Assembly: GCA_964601515.1 (NCBI GenBank)
Contig: CAZRNU010000082.1
Coordinates: forward strand, 1-13,394
DNA length: 13,394 nt
From: PWND01 sp964601515
GTDB taxonomy: Bacteria > Bacteroidota > Bacteroidia > Bacteroidales > UBA7960
Reading direction: 5' to 3'
Shown here in pieces: positions 1 to 7,365 of the stretch (its first letter is position 1; the number at the start of each line of letters is the position of its first letter). The notes beneath the pieces were generated by a model. The model did no database searches. It saw nothing but the letters and a program-made list of their open reading frames with translations, and was not told the DNA's origin. The translations under genes and the position numbers were made by a program.

Positions 1-20
1 CAAATATTAACAACAAAGGA

Positions 21-94
21 AATTAGTCCAGTTTTATAGGGGTGGATACATTACTTAGAACTCAAGACTCAGGACTCAGGACTCAGGACTAATT
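21..94. repeat. 9-bp inverted repeat bracketing the heptamer array
   Basis: AATTAGTCC at 21-29 is the exact reverse complement of GGACTAATT at 86-94. The right arm overlaps the last bases of the heptamer array and runs four bases into the flank. The two arms therefore enclose the array and about 56 bases of intervening sequence. This could be a small element boundary, a long-loop hairpin, or chance. The match itself is read directly from the sequence; any function is inference. Confidence 0.6.
60..90. repeat. 7-bp short tandem repeat (unit ACTCAGG, about 4.4 copies)
   Basis: Four consecutive heptamers are visible: ACTCAAG at 60-66 (one substitution), then three exact ACTCAGG units at 67-73, 74-80 and 81-87, then a partial ACT at 88-90. 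The array lies in the non-coding stretch upstream of the first gene. Seven is not a multiple of three, and no reading frame uses it, so it is not a coding repeat. There are no spacers, so it is not a CRISPR. It could change copy number by slipped-strand replication. Its function is unknown. Confidence 0.9.
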
Positions 95-131
95 ATTATT
101 TATTAATATGAACCGATAAGCATAATTTTTT

Positions 132-139
132 TATTTTTG
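132..139 (+). promoter_or_regulatory. Possible -7 box for the transporter pair
   Basis: TATTTTTG fits the Bacteroidota -7 consensus TAnnTTTG, 40 bases before the ATG of the NSS transporter gene. No TTG -33 element is seen at the usual spacing of about 19 bases, and the surroundings are T-rich, so this match could be chance. The rest of 95-179 shows nothing else that can be supported. Confidence 0.3.
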
Positions 140-179
140 GCATCTTTAGCGAAAGTTATGTAACCAAAATACTGTAATT

Positions 180-1538
180 ATGAATCTGGAAGATAATGCT
201 AAGCGCGACGGATTTAGTAGCAAATTTGGAATACTTTGTGCAGCTGCGGGTTCGGCAATTGGGTTGGGTAATATTTGGCGTTTCCCCTACGTAGTTGGTG
301 ATAATGGAGGAGGTGCTTTTTTATTGGTTTATCTGGGTTTTATTTTGCTGCTGGGCATACCTGTAATGATGTCGGAATTTGTGATTGGACGACGTGGGCA
401 AAAAAATGCTTATGGCTCGTTTAAAAGTTTGTCTAAAGGAAAACTATGGCCATGGATTGGAATAATGGGTATTTTGGCTGCTTTCACTATACTTGCTTTT
501 TATAGCACAATAGCAGGCTGGACACTTGAGTATGTCTATCTTGCTCTTACAAATTCATTCAAAGGATTAGGCTCAGATGAAATTGGTGCTATTTTCCAGT
601 CATTTCACACTTCCACTGTTATGCCTATTGTTTGGCAGGTTGTTTTTATGATAATGACCGCTTGGATTATTGTAGCAGGCGTAAAAAATGGAATTGAAAA
701 GTATGCAAAAGTCTTAATGCCGTTTTTGTTCCTTTTACTTCTGATAATTTTAATCAGATCTCTTACATTGCCTGATGCCTCAAAAGGCTTAGAGTTTCTT
801 TTTAAACCCGATTTTTCAAAGCTTACAACTAAATCTTTTCTTGAAGCTCTCGGTCAGGCATTCTTTTCTTTGAGCATAGGTATGGGAACGCTTATTACAT
901 ATGGTTCTTACGTTAACAAAAAGAATAATCTCGGAAGAATATCTTTTGAAGTTTCAATTGCAGACACTTTAATTGCTGTAATGGCCGGTATTGCTATTTT
1001 TCCTGCTGTTTTTTCTTTTGGGATGAATCCTGCCGAAGGTCCGGGATTGATATTTAACGTATTGCCAAATATTTTCCAGCAAATGACCGGAGGATATATT
1101 TTTGCACTGATGTTTTTTGTATTGCTTACAATAGCCGCGCTTACATCTTCAATATCAATACTGGAAGTTGTGGTCGCATTTATGGTCGAAGAATTAAAAC
1201 TGCCGAGAAGAAGATCAACAATTTTTGCTGCCCTTGCTGCAACATTTGTAGGAATAATTTGTACACTCTCTTTCGGTCCACTAAAAAATGTTGAAATTTT
1301 CAATAAAACAATTTTTGATACTTTGGATTTTACAGCTTCTAATGTTTTACTGCCCCTTGGAGGTCTTTTTATTGTTGTCTTTACAGGTTGGTTTTTAGGA
1401 TTGAAAAATGTTAAAGATGAACTTACTAATGGTGGTGTTTTAAAACTGAGACTATTCCTTGCATTTGTTTTTATTATCAGATTTATAGCCCCGGTGGCAA
1501 TCATTATTGTGTTTTTAAATAGTATAGGTGTAATTTAA
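180..1538 (+). CDS. Sodium-dependent transporter, NSS family
   Basis: This is an inner-membrane Na+-coupled symporter of the neurotransmitter:sodium symporter (SLC6/LeuT) family, which in bacteria usually imports amino acids. The unwound TM1 signature GSAIGLGNIWRFPY is at residues 24-37, and the TM6 core Q-A-F-F-S-L-S-I-G-M-G is at about 226-236. Hydrophobic segments suggest 11 membrane helices, ending at residue 452 just after TM11. That length and topology match the MhsT-type bacterial members better than the 12-helix LeuT (about 519 residues). No signal peptide is expected or seen. The ATG at 180 is chosen because the charged N-terminus leads straight into TM1, and an upstream ATG at about 155 is followed at once by a stop. 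The next gene, an AGCS transporter, begins 10 bp after the stop, suggesting co-transcription. Substrate cannot be read from the sequence. Family assignment is very sure. Confidence 0.95.
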   Translation: MNLEDNAKRDGFSSKFGILCAAAGSAIGLGNIWRFPYVVGDNGGGAFLLVYLGFILLLGIPVMMSEFVIGRRGQKNAYGSFKSLSKGKLWPWIGIMGILAAFTILAFYSTIAGWTLEYVYLALTNSFKGLGSDEIGAIFQSFHTSTVMPIVWQVVFMIMTAWIIVAGVKNGIEKYAKVLMPFLFLLLLIILIRSLTLPDASKGLEFLFKPDFSKLTTKSFLEALGQAFFSLSIGMGTLITYGSYVNKKNNLGRISFEVSIADTLIAVMAGIAIFPAVFSFGMNPAEGPGLIFNVLPNIFQQMTGGYIFALMFFVLLTIAALTSSISILEVVVAFMVEELKLPRRRSTIFAALAATFVGIICTLSFGPLKNVEIFNKTIFDTLDFTASNVLLPLGGLFIVVFTGWFLGLKNVKDELTNGGVLKLRLFLAFVFIIRFIAPVAIIIVFLNSIGVI

Positions 1539-1548
1539 AATATTAATC

Positions 1549-2997
1549 ATGGAGATAACTCTTACAATGATTTTGGCAAGTTTAATAGATTCTGTTAGCA
1601 ACTTTTTTGATGGCTTTCTTTTTGGATTGCAATCAGGAATTGATTGGTATAATGAATATATTGGTGGATATCTGATTTTAGCTTTGCTTGTTCCTACAGG
1701 AATATTCTTTGCATTCAAATTTAGATTTCTTCATGTCCGTAAATTTTGGCACTCTATTGCTATAGTTTCGGGGAGATATTCCAAAAAGGATGATTCGGGA
1801 GATATTAATCATTTTAAAGCTCTTACAACTGCTCTTTCTGCTACAGTTGGCACCGGAAATATTGTTGGTGTTGCTTTGGCTATTCAGCTAGGTGGTCCGG
1901 GTGCCATATTCTGGATGTGGGTTACAGGTTTCTTCGGTATGATGCTTAAAATGGTAGAATGTACGCTCGCTCAAAAATATAGAAAAGTTAATTCAGATGG
2001 AACAATTAGTGGGGGGCCAATGTATTATATGGAATTTGGTCTAAAAAGTAAACTTGGAAAATATGCTAAATGGCTTGCTGTTGTTTTTAGTGTTGCAGCA
2101 GTTTTATGTTCGTTAGGTACAGGAAATATGGCTCAATCAAATTCTATGACGGCTGCTTTGTCATTTTCTTATGGTTTTCCACCATTAATTACTGGATTAA
2201 TTATAACAAGTTTAGTCTTTCTTATTATAGTGGGTGGCTTAAAAAGAATTGCTACCGTGACTTCAGCCCTGGTACCATTTATGGCAGGTGTTTATTTTTT
2301 TAGTGTATTAGTAATTTTAGGAGTTTTTTATAATGAAATTCCACAATCATTTGCCTTGATTTTTAGAGATGCATTTACTGGAACAGCTGCTGCAGGCGGA
2401 TTTACGGGTAGTGTTTTTATAATGGCGCTTGTATGGGGCGTGAGAAGAGGGTTGTTTTCAAATGAAGCTGGTCAGGGATCCGCGCCTATGGCACATGCAG
2501 CTGCCAAAACAAAGCATCCAATCAGAGAAGGGATGGTCGCAAGTCTTGAGCCATTTATAGACACATTGTTTATTTGTACTCTAACTGCACTAGTTATTAT
2601 TGTAACTGGTGCATGGATGGGAGATGGCAAAGGTGTTGATATGACAATATTGGGATTCCAAAGAGGATTCGATTCTTTAGGAATTGGCTATTTGGCGAAC
2701 CACATTGTAACTGCTAGTTTAATGCTATTTGCATTTTCAACTATTATATCATGGTCTTATTATGGAACTAGGGCTGCGCAATATTTAATCGGAGATAAAG
2801 CAATAAAACCATATTATTATTTATATTGTCTATTTGTCTTTTTTGGAGCTGTTTGGGGAATAGATCTGGTATGGAGCTTTGTTGATATGGTTATAACTTT
2901 TATGACTATTCCAAATCTTATTGCTATTCTTCTGCTCACTCCGGTAATGAAAAAAGAAATTGATAATTATTTTGGTCAGAAGAATTATAAGATTTAA
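1549..2997 (+). CDS. Sodium:alanine/glycine symporter, AGCS family (AlsT/DagA-like)
   Basis: This is an inner-membrane symporter that takes up alanine or glycine with Na+ (or possibly H+), family AGCS (Na_Ala_symp). The diagnostic motif T-A-L-S-A-T-V-G-T-G-N-I is at residues 94-105, followed by G-G-P-G-A-I-F-W-M-W-V at 115-125. The second family signature R-R-G-L-F-S-N-E-A-G-Q-G-S-A-P is at 299-313, where N305 and E306 sit in the conserved substrate and ion region. The 482-residue length is normal for the family. Several hydrophobic helices run from residue 40 to near the C-terminus. The ATG at 1549 follows the NSS stop by 10 bp without a ribosome binding site. A later Met at residue 7 is an alternative start. 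Family is clear; alanine as the actual substrate is inference. Confidence 0.95.
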   Translation: MEITLTMILASLIDSVSNFFDGFLFGLQSGIDWYNEYIGGYLILALLVPTGIFFAFKFRFLHVRKFWHSIAIVSGRYSKKDDSGDINHFKALTTALSATVGTGNIVGVALAIQLGGPGAIFWMWVTGFFGMMLKMVECTLAQKYRKVNSDGTISGGPMYYMEFGLKSKLGKYAKWLAVVFSVAAVLCSLGTGNMAQSNSMTAALSFSYGFPPLITGLIITSLVFLIIVGGLKRIATVTSALVPFMAGVYFFSVLVILGVFYNEIPQSFALIFRDAFTGTAAAGGFTGSVFIMALVWGVRRGLFSNEAGQGSAPMAHAAAKTKHPIREGMVASLEPFIDTLFICTLTALVIIVTGAWMGDGKGVDMTILGFQRGFDSLGIGYLANHIVTASLMLFAFSTIISWSYYGTRAAQYLIGDKAIKPYYYLYCLFVFFGAVWGIDLVWSFVDMVITFMTIPNLIAILLLTPVMKKEIDNYFGQKNYKI

Positions 2998-3062
2998 ACC
3001 TCTTTAGCGTTTAAAACTAAAATCGAAAAAATGAAAATCTTTGCAGTTATATGTATTAGTTA

Positions 3063-3093
3063 TTTGACAATTGCAAAGTCTGTCTCATTTTTG
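3063..3093 (+). promoter_or_regulatory. Putative Bacteroidota promoter for the OstA-like gene
   Basis: TTTG at 3063-3066 (followed by ACA) and CATTTTTG at 3086-3093 match the Bacteroidota -33 (TTG) and -7 (TAnnTTTG) elements. The -7 box has one mismatch (C for T), and the spacer is 19 bases, which is the usual distance. Transcription would begin around 3098-3101, practically at the ATG at 3100, giving a very short leader or none. The site lies inside the N-terminal extension of the longest open frame, which argues that the extension is not translated. Confidence 0.5.
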
Positions 3094-3099
3094 CGTAAA

Positions 3100-4635
3100 A
3101 TGATTTCTTATCCTCGATTTTTTACAATTTTCCTTACAATAACGTTTTTATTGTTGTCATTTTCAAATTTTGCCCAACAGCGAAAACAAATTGAACTTAT
3201 TCAGGCAGAATCAATGAAGTTCGACAGAGCATTGGGCGATAATGTTAGAAGACTGCTTAATAATGTTATTTTCCGGCATGAAGGAACTAAAATGTTTTGC
3301 GATAGTGCTTACCTTTTTCCGAATGAAAATCGCCTGCACGCCTTCAGTAAAATTAGAATTATTGTAAACGATTCTGTTAACATATACGGCGATAGGCTTT
3401 TTTATAATGGAAATACCAGAATTGCCGAGCTGCATGGCAATGTAAAAATGGTTGACAGTAAAATGACTCTCACTACTGATCATCTATTTTATAACCTTGA
3501 TACTGATGTTGCTAATTATGTTAGCGGCGGAAAAATTGTTGACTCTGAAAATACTCTTACTAGTATTTTTGGCTATTATTACTCTGATTCAAAGGACTCA
3601 TTTTTTAAAAATAATGTTGTACTTGTTAATCCCGACTATACAATGTATTCTGATACACTTAGGTATAACACTAATTCAGAAATTGCATACTTTTTCGGGC
3701 CAACAAGAATTGTTAGCGATGACAACCTGATTTTTTGCAAGGATGGATGGTACGATACAAAAAATGATATCTCTCGTTTTAGCAAAGATGCTTATTTTTC
3801 TAATGGTGAACAGTATATGTCGGGTGATAGCCTTTATTACGACAGAAAATTGGGTTATGGGAAAGCAATCAAGAATGTCTTTTTAATGGATTCTGTGCAA
3901 AAAATTATAGTTACTGGCGAATTTGCTGAACATTTTGAAAAGGAAGGTGTTTCTGAAGTTACTATTAACCCGGTAATGATAGTTATTGATAAAACCGATT
4001 CTTTGTTTCTCCATGCCGACACTCTGAAATATGTTGTTGTTGAAAATGAAGATCAGGAAAAGGTTAAAACAATGTTTGCGTATCATAGATCGAAATTTTA
4101 TAAAAAGGATTTACAAGGATTAAGTGATTCAATTGTTTATTGCTTTTCCGATTCCATAATATATATGTATCATGATCCTGTTTTGTGGTCAGACAAACAC
4201 CAGCTTACTGCGAAACATATTCAAATTAAAACAACTGAAAACTCAGTAAAATCATTACATTTGTTCGATGCGGCGTTTATTATTACCGAAGACGATCTTT
4301 TAAAAAAGTTCTTTAATCAGGTGAAGGGTAGAAAAATTGATGGGTATATACGAAATAACGAGTTGTATAAAATTGATGTTTTTGGTAATGGTGAAACAAT
4401 TTATTATGTAAGAGAAGAAGATGGTTCTCTTTCAGGAATAAATAAAACGCTTTCTAATACAATGACAATTTACATCGAAGATAAGAAAATAACCAGGGTT
4501 ACCTGGCGAGAGAAACCCGATTCATCTCTTTTTCCCGAAAATAAGATAAAAGAAGATGAAAGGTTTTTGCAAAATTTTAAACTTCACTCAGACAGAAGGC
4601 CAAGATCTAAGGAGGATATTTTTATTTGGGAATAA
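3100..4635 (+). CDS. OstA/LptA-like exported protein (LPS transport)
   Basis: This is a 511-residue secreted protein of the OstA-like family found in Bacteroidota. By analogy with LptA and the LptD N-domain, it would help carry lipopolysaccharide across the periplasm. The start at 3100 gives a textbook signal peptide: K/R-light N-terminus, hydrophobic core at about 7-22, and likely cleavage at NFA|QQ after residue 25. The frame stays open back to an ATG at 3031, but that adds 23 residues before the signal and contains a promoter-like sequence. The mature part shows a repeat of about 30 residues starting D-x-L-x-Y, with positions near 68, 98, 127, 158, 185, 215, 243, 273 and 307. This is what is expected of stacked beta-jellyroll rungs. 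The C-terminal third is less regular. There is no beta-barrel LptD domain. Family is fairly sure; the LPS role is from family knowledge. Confidence 0.85.
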   Translation: MISYPRFFTIFLTITFLLLSFSNFAQQRKQIELIQAESMKFDRALGDNVRRLLNNVIFRHEGTKMFCDSAYLFPNENRLHAFSKIRIIVNDSVNIYGDRLFYNGNTRIAELHGNVKMVDSKMTLTTDHLFYNLDTDVANYVSGGKIVDSENTLTSIFGYYYSDSKDSFFKNNVVLVNPDYTMYSDTLRYNTNSEIAYFFGPTRIVSDDNLIFCKDGWYDTKNDISRFSKDAYFSNGEQYMSGDSLYYDRKLGYGKAIKNVFLMDSVQKIIVTGEFAEHFEKEGVSEVTINPVMIVIDKTDSLFLHADTLKYVVVENEDQEKVKTMFAYHRSKFYKKDLQGLSDSIVYCFSDSIIYMYHDPVLWSDKHQLTAKHIQIKTTENSVKSLHLFDAAFIITEDDLLKKFFNQVKGRKIDGYIRNNELYKIDVFGNGETIYYVREEDGSLSGINKTLSNTMTIYIEDKKITRVTWREKPDSSLFPENKIKEDERFLQNFKLHSDRRPRSKEDIFIWE

Positions 4636-4640
4636 TTGGG

Positions 4641-4661
4641 TTTAAGGCATTATGCCTTGGA
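4641..4661 (+). terminator. Small hairpin after the OstA-like gene, possible terminator
   Basis: AAGGCA (4644-4649), loop TTA, then TGCCTT (4653-4658) form a perfect 6-bp stem. Two G-U pairs and one U-A pair could extend it to 9 bp in RNA. It begins 5 bases after the stop codon, where a terminator or a 3'-end stabiliser would sit. No U-tract follows, so intrinsic termination is doubtful. The remaining bases up to 4741 show no convincing promoter. Confidence 0.3.
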
Positions 4662-4741
4662 ATTAGGTGGTTAAGAATCAATATTAAAAATTTTCAAGTT
4701 TTTAACGGCAGCAAATTATATATGCATTACAAAAATTATTT

Positions 4742-5977
4742 ATGGTTAAATACGAAAAACATATTTTAAAAAACGGACTAAAAGTATTGGCCCATCAGGA
4801 TAAAACAACCCCTATAGCTGCTTTTAATATACTTTATGATGTTGGAGCAAAGCATGAAGATCCTGAAATGACAGGTATGGCACACTTGTTCGAGCATCTT
4901 ATGTTTGAAGGTTCCTCGAATGTTAAGGAGTTTGATACTGAACTGCAAAATGCCGGCGGAGAAAATAATGCTTTTACATCAAACGATATTACAAATTATT
5001 ATATGACCTTGCCTGTAAATAATATCGAAACAGCCTTTTATCTGGAGTCTGACAGAATGTTCCACCCTCTGCTTTCAGAGGAAAAACTGGCAACTCAAAA
5101 AAATGTGGTTATTGAAGAGTTCAAACAGTCATACTTAAATCAGCCCTATGGAGATGTTTTAATGTTGTTGCGAAATCTAACATATAAAGTGCATCCTTAT
5201 CAATGGCCTACAATAGGTAAAAATATCGGGCATGTCGAAAAAATTCAGATGAAACATGTAGTAGATTTTTATAATAAGTTTTATAAACCCGATAATGCAA
5301 TTATTGCTGTGGCAGGAAATATTTCACCGCATGATGTTTTTATGCTCGCTGAAAAATGGTTTGGAAACATTAAACCATCTGTTAATGCAAAAAGTATTAT
5401 TCCTGTTGAACCTTCTCAAAATGAGAAAAGATTTATTAAAGTAGAAAGAGACGTGCCTTTTGATGAAGTATATTTAGCCTTTCATACTGTAGAAAGATTA
5501 AATAATAACTATTATGGTATTGATCTAATTAGTGATATTTTAGGAACAGGTAATTCTTCAAGATTATATTTGGAACTACTTAAAGAGAAAAAACTCTTTT
5601 CTCAGGTAAATGCCTGGATATCCGGTTGTACTGATCCCGGGCTTATTGTTCTAACAGGCAGGCTTATTAAAGGAGTGACGGTTGAAGATGGTGAAAAAGA
5701 AATTTTACAACTTTTAAATACCCTGAAGAATAAAATGATTGATAATAGAGAGCTACAGAAAGTTAAAAATCAAATAGAGGTTTCTAATGCATATGCTGAT
5801 ATTAATGCTCTTTCTAAAGCAATGAATTTGGCTTATTACGAATATATCGGAAATGCAGAATTGCTTAACCTACAGAATGAAAAATATTTCGCTGTTACTA
5901 CTGATGATATATTAAGATTGTCGCAAGAAATTTTTAATGATTCAAATATGTCAATATTGCATTATTGCTCAAAATAA
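4742..5977 (+). CDS. M16B zinc peptidase, catalytic (zinc-binding) subunit
   Basis: This is an insulinase/mitochondrial-processing-peptidase type metalloprotease of subfamily M16B. The inverted zinc motif HLFEH is at residues 48-52, where H48 and H52 are zinc ligands and E51 is the catalytic base. The third ligand is in V-V-I-E-E at E125 or E126. The N-A-F-T-S-N-D stretch at 76-82 is also typical. At 411 residues it is a normal single M16B chain with two homologous domains. No signal peptide is seen, so it is probably cytoplasmic. The second-domain region equivalent to R-E-K-G-x-x-Y reads K-E-K-K-L-F-S, lacking the Arg/Tyr pair that the next gene supplies. The next gene starts after a 6-bp gap, so the two are almost certainly co-expressed and likely form a heterodimer. 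Substrate is unknown. An ATG at 4722 is out of frame and was not used. Confidence 0.93.
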   Translation: MVKYEKHILKNGLKVLAHQDKTTPIAAFNILYDVGAKHEDPEMTGMAHLFEHLMFEGSSNVKEFDTELQNAGGENNAFTSNDITNYYMTLPVNNIETAFYLESDRMFHPLLSEEKLATQKNVVIEEFKQSYLNQPYGDVLMLLRNLTYKVHPYQWPTIGKNIGHVEKIQMKHVVDFYNKFYKPDNAIIAVAGNISPHDVFMLAEKWFGNIKPSVNAKSIIPVEPSQNEKRFIKVERDVPFDEVYLAFHTVERLNNNYYGIDLISDILGTGNSSRLYLELLKEKKLFSQVNAWISGCTDPGLIVLTGRLIKGVTVEDGEKEILQLLNTLKNKMIDNRELQKVKNQIEVSNAYADINALSKAMNLAYYEYIGNAELLNLQNEKYFAVTTDDILRLSQEIFNDSNMSILHYCSK

Positions 5978-5983
5978 GATTGT

Positions 5984-7261
5984 ATGACTAATAGATCCCA
6001 AAAACCTTCAATTTCAAATCAATTTGAAGTAATCGCATTAAACTCAGAAAAGACAAAGCTTTCGAATGGAATGCCTGTGTATTTTTTGAATGAACCGGAT
6101 CATGATCTTATAAAAATTGAATTTTCATTTAATGCAGGAACATTTTATCAGGAAAAAAAACTTACATCGGTAGTTACTGCAAATCTTCTAAAAGAAGGAA
6201 CTAAACGAAAAACTTCAAAAGAAATTTCCGAAATATTTGATTATTATGGCGTTTATACAAGCTTTGACCCACAGAAAGACCTCGCTTCAATTGGGGTTTT
6301 TGTGCTTGAGAAACACCTAGACCCTGTCCTTAGCCTGCTTGAAGAGATTTTGAAAGAACCTTCTTTTCCGGAGTCAGAACTGGAAATCTATCTAAAAAAT
6401 TTAAAACAACAACATATTGTTAGTTTAGAGAAAGTAAGTAATGTGGCACGAATGCAATTTTCAAAATTGTTGTTCGGAGAAGATCATCCTTACGGGCAAA
6501 CGCTGAATTTATCTGATTTTGATAATATCTTTAAAGCTGATATCGAACAATTTCATAAAAAATTTTATAATGCCAATAATGTGTTCTGCATAGTTGCCGG
6601 AAGCACCTCTGTTAGAATAGCTCCTATCTTAGAAAAGCATTTTGGGGGAAACGATTGGCTCGGTGAAAATAATTTTAAAAAGGAAATTATTAGTGTATTC
6701 CCTCTAGCTGATAAACATTTATTTTATAAAGAGAATGCCGTGCAATCTGCAGTTAGGGTTGGTAAAATATTCCCCGGAATTAATCACCCCGATTATCATA
6801 AAATTATGATTGCAAACGTTATACTTGGCGGATATTTTGGGTCAAGGTTAATGAAAAATATTAGACAGGAAAAAGGATATACATACGGAATAAATAGCGC
6901 TATTGTATCGTTGGTGCATGGAAGCTACTTTTTTGTTACATCTCAAATTGGTGTTGAATTTGTTAAACATGCTATTGAGGAAATTTATTCGGAAATTAGC
7001 ATTCTTAGAAAAGTACATGCAGATGAAGAAGAAATCAGTGTTGTGAAAAATTACTTGTCTGGCGCTTTCCTCAGATCTTTTGATGGTGTTTTTGCCAAAT
7101 CAGATAGGCTTAAAGAATTAATCGCATTCAATTTACCCGATTCTCATTTCTTTAACTACATAAACACTGTTAATTCAATTAATGCAGAGGAGATTATGAG
7201 AGTTGCTGATAGGTATTTTAATGAGAAAGAAATGACAGAACTTGTTGTTGGTAAGTTATAA
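5984..7261 (+). CDS. M16B peptidase-like partner subunit (no zinc site, Arg/Tyr pair present)
   Basis: This is a 425-residue M16 family protein whose first domain lacks HxxEH. The equivalent region, near residues 60-70, reads K-L-T-S-V-V-T-A-N-L-L-K, so it cannot bind catalytic zinc. The second domain retains the motif G-S-R-L-M-K-N-I-R-Q-E-K-G-Y-T-Y-G at 286-302, with R294 and Y301 as the likely Arg/Tyr pair that binds substrate in active M16B enzymes. This mirrors characterised bacterial heterodimers such as Sphingomonas SPH2681/SPH2682, where one chain has zinc and the other has the Arg/Tyr pair. No signal peptide is present. It starts 6 bp after its partner's stop without a Shine-Dalgarno. 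An A8 run at 6153-6160 is a minor slippage-prone site. Family is sure; heterodimer formation is inference from complementarity and adjacency. Confidence 0.92.
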   Translation: MTNRSQKPSISNQFEVIALNSEKTKLSNGMPVYFLNEPDHDLIKIEFSFNAGTFYQEKKLTSVVTANLLKEGTKRKTSKEISEIFDYYGVYTSFDPQKDLASIGVFVLEKHLDPVLSLLEEILKEPSFPESELEIYLKNLKQQHIVSLEKVSNVARMQFSKLLFGEDHPYGQTLNLSDFDNIFKADIEQFHKKFYNANNVFCIVAGSTSVRIAPILEKHFGGNDWLGENNFKKEIISVFPLADKHLFYKENAVQSAVRVGKIFPGINHPDYHKIMIANVILGGYFGSRLMKNIRQEKGYTYGINSAIVSLVHGSYFFVTSQIGVEFVKHAIEEIYSEISILRKVHADEEEISVVKNYLSGAFLRSFDGVFAKSDRLKELIAFNLPDSHFFNYINTVNSINAEEIMRVADRYFNEKEMTELVVGKL

Positions 7262-7331
7262 TGTTTGTTAACTTCATTAAATCATTGATGGTTCTGTATT
7301 TTAAATTACAACAATTATCTGTAAAATTTCA

Positions 7332-7339
7332 TAATTTTG
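7332..7339 (+). promoter_or_regulatory. Putative -7 box of the guaB promoter
   Basis: TAATTTTG is an exact match to TAnnTTTG, 26 bases before the guaB ATG and inside the 104-bp gap after the M16 pair. This would give a leader of roughly 20 bases. No TTG is seen at the ideal -33 spacing, so the upstream element is weak or absent. The rest of the gap shows no riboswitch-like fold that I can recognise. The position suggests that guaB starts a transcription unit running into the folding-factor genes. Confidence 0.45.
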
Positions 7340-7365
7340 CAGTCAATGTTAAAAAATAGTGAAAT

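Noticed and set aside
1..39. Open frame from the left edge ending in TAG at 37-39, possibly the tail of an upstream gene
   Set aside because: Only 12 codons are visible, with no recognisable motif; too little to call.
60..90. CRISPR array
   Set aside because: Units are 7 bp and directly adjacent without spacers.
908..1504. 198-codon open frame on the minus strand opposite the NSS transporter
   Set aside because: Its product is Ser/Ile/Lys-rich without recognisable motifs, and it lies fully antisense to a gene with clear family signatures; a shadow frame.
3031..3099. 23-codon N-terminal extension of the OstA-like gene
   Set aside because: It would push the signal peptide inside the protein and overlaps a good promoter candidate; the start at 3100 is better.
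7262..7365. Purine riboswitch before guaB
   Set aside because: No three-way junction or conserved purine-aptamer core is visible in the 104-bp gap, only weak short repeats such as ATCATTGAT.
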